This document shows positions 1-7,909 of a DNA stretch of 32,778 bases, one piece after another. The translations under genes and the position numbers were made by a program. The notes below the pieces were generated by a model that had not been told where the DNA came from, ran no database searches, and was given only the letters and a program-made list of their open reading frames with translations. The DNA is from a virus: positions 1 to 32,778 of IMG/VR virus record IMGVR_UViG_3300013137_000067, one strand, 5' to 3'. Position 1 is the first letter of the stretch. Every line of letters begins with the position of its first letter.

Positions 1-435
1 CAGACCTTTAAAAAGCACAGTCTTGATTCCACAGGAATCCGTCAGTGGCGACTGGATTGAAAATACGGTAGGTACTGCATAGGATGTCGAAGCGCTGCTG
101 CTGCTGTCACTCACCGGATCGGAGCGATCGCGGAAGGCCGCCTGCAGTTCATCGAATTGACTGCGAGCTGATTTCGTCACCGCACCGGAATCGTCTTCGA
201 TATCCACCAGCAGCATATTGATGCTGATCGATGTGTCTTCGTATCCGACCGCCTGTTTGATCTTTCCGCTGCGGCCCGGAATGTTCTTTTCATCGGCGCG
301 AGCGGCTTGTCTGATGCCCATTTTCTGATGCGGAACCGGGAAGCGGAAAAGCACGTTGGCGATATCCGGCGTGCCGTCGGATTTAACTGCACCTAAAGTC
401 ACCAGCTGAAATTCGGAGTTGCGGATCTCAGACAT
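1..435 (-). CDS. Tail/baseplate-type structural protein, 3' end cut by window edge
   Basis: The frame is open from an ATG at 433-435 to the left edge, giving at least 145 codons. A GGAGG sits a few bases upstream of the ATG, which decides the start. The protein begins MSEIRNSEFQLVTLG and contains PGRSGKIKQAVGYEDTSIS followed by a hydrophobic strand, a layout seen in small baseplate-hub or LysM-type tail proteins of contractile phages. A Ser-rich stretch near residues 112-119 looks like a linker. It is the next minus-strand gene after the tape measure, where baseplate genes normally begin. The family is not firmly recognised; a DUF6046-like or XkdP-like protein are the alternatives I considered. 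Confidence 0.55.
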   Translation of the reverse strand, partial: MSEIRNSEFQLVTLGAVKSDGTPDIANVLFRFPVPHQKMGIRQAARADEKNIPGRSGKIKQAVGYEDTSISINMLLVDIEDDSGAVTKSARSQFDELQAAFRDRSDPVSDSSSSASTSYAVPTVFSIQSPLTDSCGIKTVLFKGL

Positions 436-461
436 TGGTGGCCTCCAGATCATTTATAGAC

Positions 462-490
462 TTGACAGTGCAACATATGTGTTGCATTGT
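462..490 (+). promoter_or_regulatory. Promoter with palindromic operator for the HicB-like gene
   Basis: A consensus -35 box TTGACA lies at 462-467 and a weak -10 (CATTGT) at 485-490, 17 bases apart. The spacer holds a dyad at 469-486 with 7-bp arms TGCAACA and TGTTGCA around TATG. The dyad would be covered by a dimeric HTH protein, so autorepression by the downstream HicB-XRE protein is a reasonable inference. Confidence 0.5.
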
Positions 491-532
491 CGGATTCTGA
501 AAAGACAAGCAATCGGAAAGGACAGAGAGAAA

Positions 533-970
533 ATGATACCCAGGGGTTATTACGCAACACTTGAGAAAACCGAAGACACCGTTCTGGTGCGTTTTCCCCA
601 GCATTCGAACATCATCACATACGGTTTCGACTGGGAGCACGCAGAGGAAATGGCCAAAGAAGTTCTTTCTGCGGTTCTTGAAACCGATTATGAAACAGGT
701 TACAAACTTCCTCCTCTTATCAAACCACGTGTTAAAAAGGGCCAGAAGCTTATCTTTGTTGAAATCGACCCGGAAGTTCATACCGCTTATCTGCTGCGTT
801 TCTGGCGTGAAGAATCCAGTCTCACCCAGAAGCAGTTGGCAAAACGCATGGGAGTGAGTTATCAGGCTTACCAGCGCATGGAGCGTCCCGGGCGTTCCAA
901 CCTCACCGTCAGCACGCTTCAGCGTCTGGCGCACGCTCTCAAGAAAGAGCTTGTCATAGAGCTTCGCTAA
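533..970 (+). CDS. hicB: HicB-like protein with C-terminal XRE helix-turn-helix (orphan antitoxin/repressor)
   Basis: This 145-residue protein has a HicB-type N-terminal half (YYATLEKTED, RFPQHSNIITYGFDWEHAEE) and a C-terminal XRE helix-turn-helix (LTQKQLAKRMGVSYQAYQRM). HicB proteins neutralise HicA mRNA interferases and repress their own promoter. No HicA gene is adjacent: upstream is the divergent tail gene, and downstream the gene ends 4 bases before the convergent tape-measure gene. The start at 533 is chosen because it follows AAGGA and begins at the conserved domain; a TTG at 419 would add a non-homologous extension across the promoter. It is a plus-strand insertion in the late region, so it may be a stand-alone phage regulator or the remnant of a toxin-antitoxin pair. 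Confidence 0.82.
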   Translation: MIPRGYYATLEKTEDTVLVRFPQHSNIITYGFDWEHAEEMAKEVLSAVLETDYETGYKLPPLIKPRVKKGQKLIFVEIDPEVHTAYLLRFWREESSLTQKQLAKRMGVSYQAYQRMERPGRSNLTVSTLQRLAHALKKELVIELR

Positions 971-974
971 GATC

Positions 975-3587
975 TCAGGCATTCTGCACCCCCAGTCTGA
1001 GCGCGGCGCGGGCGAGAATTTCAGTCAGGCGATCTTCAAGATCATCGAACAGATCGGCTGAGTTGCCGGAGTTGTTTTCGAGTTGGATGGCCCCCTTTTG
1101 GAATATCACTGTAAACCCACGATCCTCGTTGGAAGAACTCGAACTGTTTCTACCTCCAGCTCTTTCCGTCGAGGTCGCTTCCATCGAAGGCATGCGCGGA
1201 GCTTCGAGGCTGATTGAGTTGAGCGAGTCCGAGACGGCCAGAGCCGGAGCGTCGGCGTTCTGTTGTATTCCACGGGAGAATGTCGGCAGCAGAGCGCGTC
1301 CGCTGGCGGTGAGTTGCGAGAGCGGACCTTCTTCGGCGTCGGAACCGGGCAGAAGCGCCCGCAGCCCGCCGAGCAGATCGGTGAAGCCTTCTTTCAGTGT
1401 TCCCCAGGCCGACTGTATGCCTTCCCAGAAAGCGTTGATAAGTCCTTCTCCGGCCTCGTTGAAAATATCTTTCAGGCCGTCCTGCCAGTTGAGCCAGGCG
1501 AAAAAGATGTTTTTAATGTTTTCCCATGCGGCGGAGAATGTTTCCTGCACGCTTTCCCATGCTCCTGCCCAGTCGCCTGTCAGCAGTTGCAAGCCTGCTT
1601 TAAAGACGCCGGTGATCAGGTTCAGAACCAGCGCGAGAGATTTGTAGATGGATGTCCAGACCGTCGTGACCGTCAGGGCAATGCCGTCCCATACAGCTTC
1701 AGAGACAACCTTGATGACTTCCCACGCGGTCGTGATATATGTCTGTATGAGATCTGCCCCGAAACCGACAAAATCTATCAGCGGCCCGAACGCGCTCAGC
1801 GCGACTTCCTTGATCAGCGGCCAAACTTCGGCGGTGTAATCGGAAATCACGTCCCAGGCATTCAGAAATACACCCACGAGGAAGCCGACACCGAAAGCTA
1901 CGGGTGTGGCCACTGCGTAAAAAGCGTCTTTCAAGCCCCCCAGAATCCTGGAAAAGGTTCCTGTGCCCTCGCCCATTTCATCCGTGCCGCTGGTAAAAAG
2001 CATCACCAGTCCGGTGATTCCAGCCACGAGCGCACCGACCGCCAGCAGCACCCCACCGGTCGAGACATGTACCGCTGCCATGGCGGTAGTCACCATGCCG
2101 CTCATCACCAGTGCTGCGCCTCCGACGAGCAATACACCCGCAGCAACGACAGCCAGTGTCACGGCGAATTTCATCAGTAGCGGATGTTCTTCGGCGAATT
2201 CAGACACCCCCACCGCTGCGTCGGAAAAGAAACCTGCGATCTTAGCCACAGATGGCAACAGCACATCGCCGATGGAAATAAGCATGCCCTGCAGGTTGGC
2301 TTTGGCGTCGCCCATGGCATCGCCGGCGCTGGCGTTGACTTTCTCGAAGGCTTCCGCCGTAGCTCCGCTAGAGTTCGTGACCTGATCCAGAATATTCGAG
2401 TATTTTTCAGCCTGACTGCCCGTCAGGGCGAAGACGCCCTGCAGTACCTTCACCGGCCCGAATAGTTTGGTCATGGCCTCGTCCGAACCGCCGGTCTTGA
2501 CTTTTACATCTTCCAGCCAGTTCGCCAGTCCCATGCTTTTAACCGCGGTAGCCGAGAAATCGATTCCCAGCTGGCGGGCAGTCTCGAGAGCTTCTTTTCC
2601 CGGATCGTTGATGGCGGATAGTACACCGCGCAGTGAAGATACCGCCTCGGTAGTGCTCATAACACCTGAGAGAGTAGAAGTGGCGGAGAGCAGCTCATTC
2701 AGTCCCACGCCGGCAGAGGATGCCAGCGGCGCAACCTTCCGGAGTGATCCGGCCAGCTCAGTCACAGACGTTTTTCCCATCTGAGCAGCGACAATGAACT
2801 GGTCTGAGACATTTGTAATACCTTCGGCCTGTACTTCGTAGGCGTTCATGATGGGAATAACTGAAGCAGCTGTATCTCCCATATCGCCATAGCTGGCGTC
2901 AGCCAGTCGCATTGAGCCTTCAAGTAACTTTGTGGCGGCGGAAGCTTCACGGAAACCGCCCTTGATTACAGTGGCAAGCGTCCCGGCGGTCTCGGTTGGA
3001 AGTGCGCCGATTTCACGCGAGAGGCCCTTCACATTGCCCTTCAGAATATCCATCTGGGATGCAGAAGCGCCCAGCAGGACATCCACTTCGGTCATGGCCG
3101 TGTCGAAATCCATCGACTTGTCGACGGCATAACCCAGTCCTGCCGCCAGCGCAGCACCGGCCAGCATGGCTTTCTTGCCCATGCTTTCCAGATTTACGGA
3201 AGCCTTGTAGGATTTCTTACCCACTTCATCCAGCTGCTCGGACGCAGCCGCACTCTCCGCCCCCAGTTCATCCAGCTGTACCGAAGTCGTTCCGCTCTCG
3301 GCACCCATATCTTCCAGTTTAACAGCGGTCTCATCGGTCTTTGCGCCCATATCTTCCAGGCGAGAGGACGCCTCTTCCGACCTAAGACCCAGTTCTTCCA
3401 TCTGGACAGAGGCCTCATCGAGCGAACCCGTATCAACCGTACCCAGTTCCATGTCGGAATTGACGGTCAGCATAGTGGATTGGGCAGTGTCTTTGAAAGA
3501 CAGCAGCGAGCTTTCGGCCTCCAGCAAGGGAGCGTTCAACTCGTTGAAGCCTTTCAGCAGCACACCGATTTCGCTCATGAAACCCAT
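975..3587 (-). CDS. Tail tape measure protein (TP901 type)
   Basis: The 870-residue protein sets tail length and fills the tail tube. Residues about 155-420 match the TP901-type core (SMDFDTAMTEVDVLLGAS, GALPTETAGTLATVIKGGF, MNAYEV). Two hydrophobic segments at about 471-495 and 511-532 look membrane-active, as is common in tape measures. Residues 60-143 form six tandem 14-residue repeats with a pattern like SVQLDELGAESAAA, predicted as coiled coil. The Ser-rich C-terminal region (about 815-825) precedes a short helical tail. The ATG directly follows the TAA of the frameshifted chaperone, so the two are translationally coupled. At roughly 1.5 angstrom per residue a tail near 130 nm is expected; that is an estimate. 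Confidence 0.93.
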   Translation of the reverse strand: MGFMSEIGVLLKGFNELNAPLLEAESSLLSFKDTAQSTMLTVNSDMELGTVDTGSLDEASVQMEELGLRSEEASSRLEDMGAKTDETAVKLEDMGAESGTTSVQLDELGAESAAASEQLDEVGKKSYKASVNLESMGKKAMLAGAALAAGLGYAVDKSMDFDTAMTEVDVLLGASASQMDILKGNVKGLSREIGALPTETAGTLATVIKGGFREASAATKLLEGSMRLADASYGDMGDTAASVIPIMNAYEVQAEGITNVSDQFIVAAQMGKTSVTELAGSLRKVAPLASSAGVGLNELLSATSTLSGVMSTTEAVSSLRGVLSAINDPGKEALETARQLGIDFSATAVKSMGLANWLEDVKVKTGGSDEAMTKLFGPVKVLQGVFALTGSQAEKYSNILDQVTNSSGATAEAFEKVNASAGDAMGDAKANLQGMLISIGDVLLPSVAKIAGFFSDAAVGVSEFAEEHPLLMKFAVTLAVVAAGVLLVGGAALVMSGMVTTAMAAVHVSTGGVLLAVGALVAGITGLVMLFTSGTDEMGEGTGTFSRILGGLKDAFYAVATPVAFGVGFLVGVFLNAWDVISDYTAEVWPLIKEVALSAFGPLIDFVGFGADLIQTYITTAWEVIKVVSEAVWDGIALTVTTVWTSIYKSLALVLNLITGVFKAGLQLLTGDWAGAWESVQETFSAAWENIKNIFFAWLNWQDGLKDIFNEAGEGLINAFWEGIQSAWGTLKEGFTDLLGGLRALLPGSDAEEGPLSQLTASGRALLPTFSRGIQQNADAPALAVSDSLNSISLEAPRMPSMEATSTERAGGRNSSSSSNEDRGFTVIFQKGAIQLENNSGNSADLFDDLEDRLTEILARAALRLGVQNA
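3159..3410 (-). repeat. Six 42-bp repeats encoding 14-residue coiled-coil units in the tape measure
   Basis: Residues 60-143 read as six consecutive 14-mers, each with a hydrophobic-acidic core of the type LEDMG or LDELG followed by a variable charged half. Fourteen residues equal two heptads. Expansion or contraction of such units could change tail length in register. Confidence 0.75.
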
Positions 3588-4132
3588 TTAACGCCTGCGT
3601 CCTTTGCCTGAAGATTTGCGAACGGCTCTGGCCTCCTGCTCGGACAGCCATAAAACCGCGCCGGCCAGTTCCGCGAACTCGTCGGTGCACAGATCGTCGA
3701 TATCTTTGAATGTATAAGCGCCGAAAACAGCGCAGATTCTGGCTCGCAACTGCCGATAACCGTCGTGCCGCAGCTCGGCGGTCTCGGCTTCTACAAGTTT
3801 TTTATTTCAGCGCCTTTGACGAAGCCCAGACCCTTCTGGATCTGCTGCGCCAGCGTCACCACCAGACCCGGATCCCAGTCGTTCTGCATGGCTTCATAGT
3901 CGGGTTTGGGATGAACAAGGAACTTCTGCACCAGCAGCTCGTTGGCATCGCCCTCGTTTTTGATCGATCCGATAAGTTTCTTGTACACACTCCACGGTGC
4001 CTTGCGGGCAATGAAGATTTCATCTTCGCGATCCGGCACTTTTATCTGGAAAAGCCGGATATTGGGATTTTCAGAGCGGAGTTGCTCGAGAATTGATTGC
4101 AGTTCCTGTTCGTTATCGAATTCTTTTGCCAT
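3588..4132 (-). CDS. Tail assembly chaperone, frameshifted G-T form
   Basis: This is the extended product made by -1 frameshifting at 3797-3803. The first 112 residues are those of the short chaperone; after the slip on AAAAAAC the reading continues as LVEAETAELRHDGYRQL and ends with a basic tail (KSSGKGRRR) and TAA at 3588-3590, giving about 181 residues. The extension has no start codon of its own with a ribosome site. In lambda-like and many contractile phages, the G and GT products chaperone the tape measure at a fixed ratio. The gene position directly before the tape measure is the standard one. Frameshifting is inferred from the heptamer, the continuous second frame and synteny. Confidence 0.82.
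3791..4132 (-). CDS. Tail assembly chaperone, short G form
   Basis: The 113-residue zero-frame product (MAKEFDNEQELQSILEQL start, GLGFVKGAEIKNL end) terminates at TAG 3791-3793, just after the slippery heptamer. It is acidic and helical, with DPGLVVTLAQQIQKGLGF near the end, typical of tail-assembly chaperones located between tail tube and tape measure. It is expected to be the major product, with a minority of ribosomes making the longer form. Confidence 0.85.
   Translation of the reverse strand: MAKEFDNEQELQSILEQLRSENPNIRLFQIKVPDREDEIFIARKAPWSVYKKLIGSIKNEGDANELLVQKFLVHPKPDYEAMQNDWDPGLVVTLAQQIQKGLGFVKGAEIKNL
3797..3803 (-). promoter_or_regulatory. Programmed -1 ribosomal frameshift site AAAAAAC
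   Basis: On the minus strand the zero frame reads ATA AAA AAC TTG TAG. The last A of ATA plus AAA AAC forms the canonical X XXY YYZ heptamer A AAA AAC. A slip by -1 moves translation into a frame open for another 69 codons that ends immediately before the tape-measure ATG. Confidence 0.85.
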
Positions 4133-4155
4133 GTTTAAAGCTCGTTCTTTCGTTG

Positions 4156-4383
4156 TCAGTTGCCTAAAATGGTCAGGATTTCCTTTATCTGCAGCACACC
4201 GGTGCCCAGCAGCACGCCAGTCAGCAGAAAAGCCGCGTTGCGCAGCAGCTTGATGGTCTTCTCCAGTTCGATTACACGAGTGGACAGTTGGTCGACCGAT
4301 TCATTGAGCTTTTCAGTCAGACGCACCATATCGGTATGAGCTGCACAGGTATTTATGGTTCCATCGGCGTCCTTTGAACACAT
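4156..4383 (-). CDS. Small coiled-coil membrane protein (XhlA-like)
   Basis: The 75-residue protein has an N-terminal helical region (residues about 17-48, with VRLTEKLNESVDQLSTRVIELE) that reads as a coiled coil, followed by one hydrophobic segment (AAFLLTGVLLGTGVLQI) and a short tail. This topology matches XhlA-type holin-associated proteins, though the position between tail tube and chaperone is not the usual lysis-cassette place. The start follows AAGGAAGG. No endolysin is seen next to it, so the lysis role is only a possibility. Confidence 0.6.
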   Translation of the reverse strand: MCSKDADGTINTCAAHTDMVRLTEKLNESVDQLSTRVIELEKTIKLLRNAAFLLTGVLLGTGVLQIKEILTILGN

Positions 4384-4395
4384 GCCTTACCTTCC

Positions 4396-4872
4396 TTACA
4401 CCAGGCCTTCGGCTGTCAGCGCCGTGCCGGAAAGCTTGCGGCCCACAGATTCGTCATCCAGCGAGAAGCCGCCGGAGACTTCCGAAAACTCGAAGCCGAG
4501 GAAACGCGGGTTGCGCGTGAAGTTGTTCTTTTCGGGATAAATGATCAGAATCGTCAGGTTGCGCAGATCGAGCAGGTCCGAGAACTCGCGCGAACCGATT
4601 TTGAACTTCTTCAGCGTCACTTTGCGCGAGCGCGGCGAGTTTACCGCCTCCTCGATGACGGCCTTGTTCAACTCCTTGATTTCGAAGTCCAGCTCGAAGC
4701 TCTTGACTCCGCGTCCCATGGCGTGCGGCAGATTGTATCCCGCTCCGCGGATGGGCGTCTTGGGCTGGCTGGCCTTCCAGCTCAGATTCTGTATGCCCAT
4801 CAGTTTGATGCCATCGACCAGTACGGAGATTTCCTCTCCCGAAGTTCCCTGAATGAATCCTTCGTCAGCCAT
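4396..4872 (-). CDS. Tail tube protein (contractile tail)
   Basis: The 158-residue protein directly follows the sheath gene, as tube genes do in contractile phages. It has the size and beta-rich character of FII/XkdM-type tube proteins: an N-terminal strand region with VDGIKLMGIQNLSWKASQPK, a GRGVKSFELDFEI strand and a long positively charged segment near residues 80-95 that can form the inter-ring loop. GAGGTG precedes the ATG. It should polymerise as hexameric rings around the tape measure. Confidence 0.85.
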   Translation of the reverse strand: MADEGFIQGTSGEEISVLVDGIKLMGIQNLSWKASQPKTPIRGAGYNLPHAMGRGVKSFELDFEIKELNKAVIEEAVNSPRSRKVTLKKFKIGSREFSDLLDLRNLTILIIYPEKNNFTRNPRFLGFEFSEVSGGFSLDDESVGRKLSGTALTAEGLV

Positions 4873-4881
4873 CTAATCACC

Positions 4882-7149
4882 TCATTTCAGATAAACGGTG
4901 GTGTAAATCATTTCCATGGCGCGCAGCGGCTTAATGCCCAGCGAGACATACACATCTCCCAACAGGCGATTGGTCTCATCGGATACGGCCTCCAGTTCGA
5001 AATCGTCGATCTGGCCGGCGTCGCGCATCTGTTCGACCGGACGCGACATAGCCGATTCCAGCTTGCGCAGCCCCTCTCCGGCCTCGTCGTTTTCCTCTCC
5101 GACGTAAGGCTGGGCCGCTTCACGGGCCGCTTTTGCAGCGTAATAGACCGCGCGCAGATCATTAACGCGCGAGTAATCCGAGCCGGGAGCAGCCGCCGTC
5201 AGTGAATGCGCGATGATGAAGCCGCGTCCGGGCTTGAAGCGCACGCAATTGACTCTGCTCTGAATAAGCGTCTCGATCTGTCCGGGAGTGAACTCCGGGA
5301 TCAGTTCCAGCACACCTTTAACCGGCTTATTGATGAGCGATTTCTGCACCTCCAGACCGGCCATGGTTCCGCCGCAGGACGCAGTCAAAGGCAGCACAAC
5401 CGAGTTGCCGTCCGAGTTGGTAAATCTGGCTCCAGCGGGAAAGACGCAGGCGTTGCGATCGCCGTATTTCTGCATGCGGGTCTTGATGGAATCGACATAG
5501 GTCTGTACATCCGTCAAATATCCGGCGCTGTCCTTTATATGCACGCTTGAAAACGCCGGGGTTTCCAGTATGGCGAAGCGCTCGGCCTGGTGCAGACGCT
5601 CCATTTCATCGCAATGCAGCAGTATGGCTGTCCACAAAGCTTCGGTACTGGCTTCCACCGCATGGATCCACGAGGCTTCGGTTACGACCCGGGTCGCTTC
5701 CAGACCGGCCAGATAGTTGGCGTTGGTAATGGTTCCAGAATCGGCTCCGCCACTGAAAGCATCGAACTGCGTCGGATCCGGAACGCCATCTCCGCCCTCC
5801 AGCGAAGGCGAAAGCCACGATGGAGAATCAAGAAGAACTTCGGCTTCGTATACGCCGGCGGCGTTGACCAGCGCTGCCAGCGCGGCAGTGGCGCTGTCGA
5901 ATGTCCCGACGGCATTGAAAACACTCGTCGTAACCGGTGAAGTATTGCGGTCCTGAATAGTAAGAGTCGTTACCAGTTCGGCTGCAGCCACATGAGAAGC
6001 CAGTCCGTAAGCGTTCTGGCCGATATTCTCAGTGCCGACATACGTAAAGACCGATGTTTCACCCCAGACCACACTGAAACGCAGGAGGCGAGAGTAAGGA
6101 TAGGTTCCCTCATTGCGCACAGCTATCAGAATATTGCCCGAGTCATAGTCGTAAGCGATGCCTTCCGGGATATCTCCGCCGATCTGCCCGGCCAGGTCAA
6201 TTACTTCCGTCATTGCGGGAGTGTTGCCTGTGCGTTCGACGACAATTACACTCTTCTCGGTACGATTCAGCAGCAGATAACGGCGAGTGGTTTCCTCTCC
6301 GGCAGTGGTCGCAGCCAGATCCAGCGCGACACAGATCGAGGACACATCAGGTGCGGAAGGTGCTCCCAGATCGTCGGTATAGCTCCATTTCCTGATCAGA
6401 GTCGCCGTTTCACCGCTGATATCGATAAAGACCACATTCTTGTCGGTAACGGCTATCAACTCGCCTTTTGGGCGCGGTTCACTGCCCAGACCCACCAGCG
6501 TATCGCCGGAGGGTACTACCGCGGCCAGACTCAGACTGCGCACTATGGCGCCTTCAGAGCTCAGTTCCCACAGCATGGGGGTTGTCGTGCTGCCGTAACC
6601 CACGACACGATACGGCGCGCTGCCGTCCTTGAATACTGGAGCATCCACCCCCACCGGGGTAACGATTGCCGCCGGGAGAGCGATTTCTCCGAGCAGCTGC
6701 ATATCGGCGTCGTAACGCTGTATGCGATTAGTGCTGCGACACAATGCCAGATAAGCCGGAGTTATGGCCGTCAGAGTCTGAACGACGTTGGCGAAGTTGT
6801 TGTTGCCATCGGCACGGTAATCCGTCTTGAGTCGCAGAGCAGCGACTCCGGCGATATTCTTCAGGTCGATGGTCGCCCGGGCGGCGTTGCCGATGCGACA
6901 GGCGATTATGCGTGTGCTGCCGGCATCGAAAGCTGCTTCAATGTGGCGCAGCAACGGACCGCCTTTAAAGAGCGTCTTAGCCTGCTTCTTGGCGTCCGGA
7001 CCGGAGAGCGTATAAAGCTTGTATGGCTGTCCGCCTTCCGCCGGGCCGATTTTAATTTCAACATTGGCCAGCGAGGCCGCCACTACTCCCAGATGACCGT
7101 CTTCATAGTCGGTATAGGAATCTGGAATGATTCTTTTTACAGGACTCAT
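4882..7149 (-). CDS. Tail sheath protein with inserted beta-propeller-like region
   Basis: The C-terminal part (residues about 395-755) is a contractile tail sheath: VNCVRFKPGRGFIIAHSLT, DLRAVYYAAKAAREAAQ and a terminal helix-strand unit that links sheath subunits. The N-terminal part (1-124) has the sheath start and the GNNNFANVV segment of the outer domain. Between them, residues about 125-390 read as repeated four-strand blades: YLALCRSTNRIQRYDADM, GELIAVTDKNVVFIDISG, RYLLLNRTEKSVIVVE and PEGIAYDYDSGNILIAVRNE. This resembles NHL or SdiA-regulated-type beta-propellers. At 755 residues the protein is longer than most sheaths (often 400-500), the excess matching the insert. The sheath identity is firm; the propeller is read by eye. 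Confidence 0.92.
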   Translation of the reverse strand: MSPVKRIIPDSYTDYEDGHLGVVAASLANVEIKIGPAEGGQPYKLYTLSGPDAKKQAKTLFKGGPLLRHIEAAFDAGSTRIIACRIGNAARATIDLKNIAGVAALRLKTDYRADGNNNFANVVQTLTAITPAYLALCRSTNRIQRYDADMQLLGEIALPAAIVTPVGVDAPVFKDGSAPYRVVGYGSTTTPMLWELSSEGAIVRSLSLAAVVPSGDTLVGLGSEPRPKGELIAVTDKNVVFIDISGETATLIRKWSYTDDLGAPSAPDVSSICVALDLAATTAGEETTRRYLLLNRTEKSVIVVERTGNTPAMTEVIDLAGQIGGDIPEGIAYDYDSGNILIAVRNEGTYPYSRLLRFSVVWGETSVFTYVGTENIGQNAYGLASHVAAAELVTTLTIQDRNTSPVTTSVFNAVGTFDSATAALAALVNAAGVYEAEVLLDSPSWLSPSLEGGDGVPDPTQFDAFSGGADSGTITNANYLAGLEATRVVTEASWIHAVEASTEALWTAILLHCDEMERLHQAERFAILETPAFSSVHIKDSAGYLTDVQTYVDSIKTRMQKYGDRNACVFPAGARFTNSDGNSVVLPLTASCGGTMAGLEVQKSLINKPVKGVLELIPEFTPGQIETLIQSRVNCVRFKPGRGFIIAHSLTAAAPGSDYSRVNDLRAVYYAAKAAREAAQPYVGEENDEAGEGLRKLESAMSRPVEQMRDAGQIDDFELEAVSDETNRLLGDVYVSLGIKPLRAMEMIYTTVYLK

Positions 7150-7152
7150 TTC

Positions 7153-7353
7153 TTATTTCCCCTTCTTAGCCGGGCCGGCCAGCCATTCGTCGCGCAGGCG
7201 AATGAAGTTTTCCTTCTGCAGGCGAGTGCGCTGATTCCAGCCATAAGCAGCCTTAAGCGTCGCCAGCAGCGAATCGGACGTACCGGTCATTTTTGCAGCC
7301 TGTTCCACATCCAGAAGCTTCGGGCCATTGCCGTTGGCGTTTTCATATTTCAT
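7153..7353 (-). CDS. Small phage protein of unknown function
   Basis: A 66-residue basic protein starting MKYENANGNGPKLLD and ending GPAKKGK. AAGGAATTGAAGC precedes the ATG. Its start overlaps the end of the preceding tail-completion gene by 11 bases and its stop lies 3 bases before the sheath ATG, so it is cotranslated with the tail genes. The middle (VEQAAKMTGTSDSLLATLKAAYGW) is helical. No family recognised. Confidence 0.7.
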   Translation of the reverse strand: MKYENANGNGPKLLDVEQAAKMTGTSDSLLATLKAAYGWNQRTRLQKENFIRLRDEWLAGPAKKGK

Positions 7354-7909
7354 GCTTCAATTCCTTCTCTACAAGTACGCGCTCGATCACATGCTCGACC
7401 GGGCGTTCCACGTTCACATAGCGCAGAGCCTCCAGGCTCAGAGCTGCCCGGTACAGAAACGGTTCTCCGTTGGAGTCCGGAGTTACATTCTGTCGACCGA
7501 GAGGCTTCAATCCCTCAAGTCTGAATAGTTCCGGCGGATCGCATTCCGTATCCGTCAGCTCGAGCGGAGCAGTTTTCAGCCAGGTCTGAAGAGCCGCATT
7601 TTCCAGTCGCCGGATGATGTCGTCGGCGATCTCCTGACCGTTGCGCTGACGGTCCGAAGGCGTAGCCAGCGTCAGGCGGAATACACTTTTCTCGCTTAAA
7701 AGCCTGCCGGCGTGAGTCTGCCTGGCTCCGTTTCGACGGCTGTGCGTACATTTGCCGCAACCCACCGCCCTCGTGTCGTGGGATATCTCCTTGACCGTCA
7801 GGCTCGGATAATGCTTTTTCACGTTGACCAGATCGTCAGCGTAAACATGCAGACCTGCCACCACTGTGGCCGCCCAGATACCGATTGCGCGCACGAGACT
7901 GCCGCTCAT
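7343..7909 (-). CDS. Probable tail terminator/completion protein
   Basis: The 188-residue protein lies between the HK97 gp10-like protein and the sheath, the usual place of a tail terminator or completion protein. It begins with a hydrophobic helix (LVRAIGIWAATVVAGLHVYADDL), has a Cys pair in CGKC near residues 51-54, and contains FRLTLATPSDRQRNGQEIADD, reminiscent of the alpha-beta tail-completion fold. The ATG overlaps the stop of the gene before it (ATGA). Function is inferred mostly from position. Confidence 0.6.
   Translation of the reverse strand: MSGSLVRAIGIWAATVVAGLHVYADDLVNVKKHYPSLTVKEISHDTRAVGCGKCTHSRRNGARQTHAGRLLSEKSVFRLTLATPSDRQRNGQEIADDIIRRLENAALQTWLKTAPLELTDTECDPPELFRLEGLKPLGRQNVTPDSNGEPFLYRAALSLEALRYVNVERPVEHVIERVLVEKELKHEI

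Noticed and set aside
4156-4383. Confident holin call for the small membrane protein
   Set aside because: Only one hydrophobic segment and a coiled coil are present, and no endolysin or spanin pair is adjacent.
5992-7524. Long plus-strand open frame antisense to the sheath gene
   Set aside because: Composition and lack of start site mark it as a shadow of the sheath frame.
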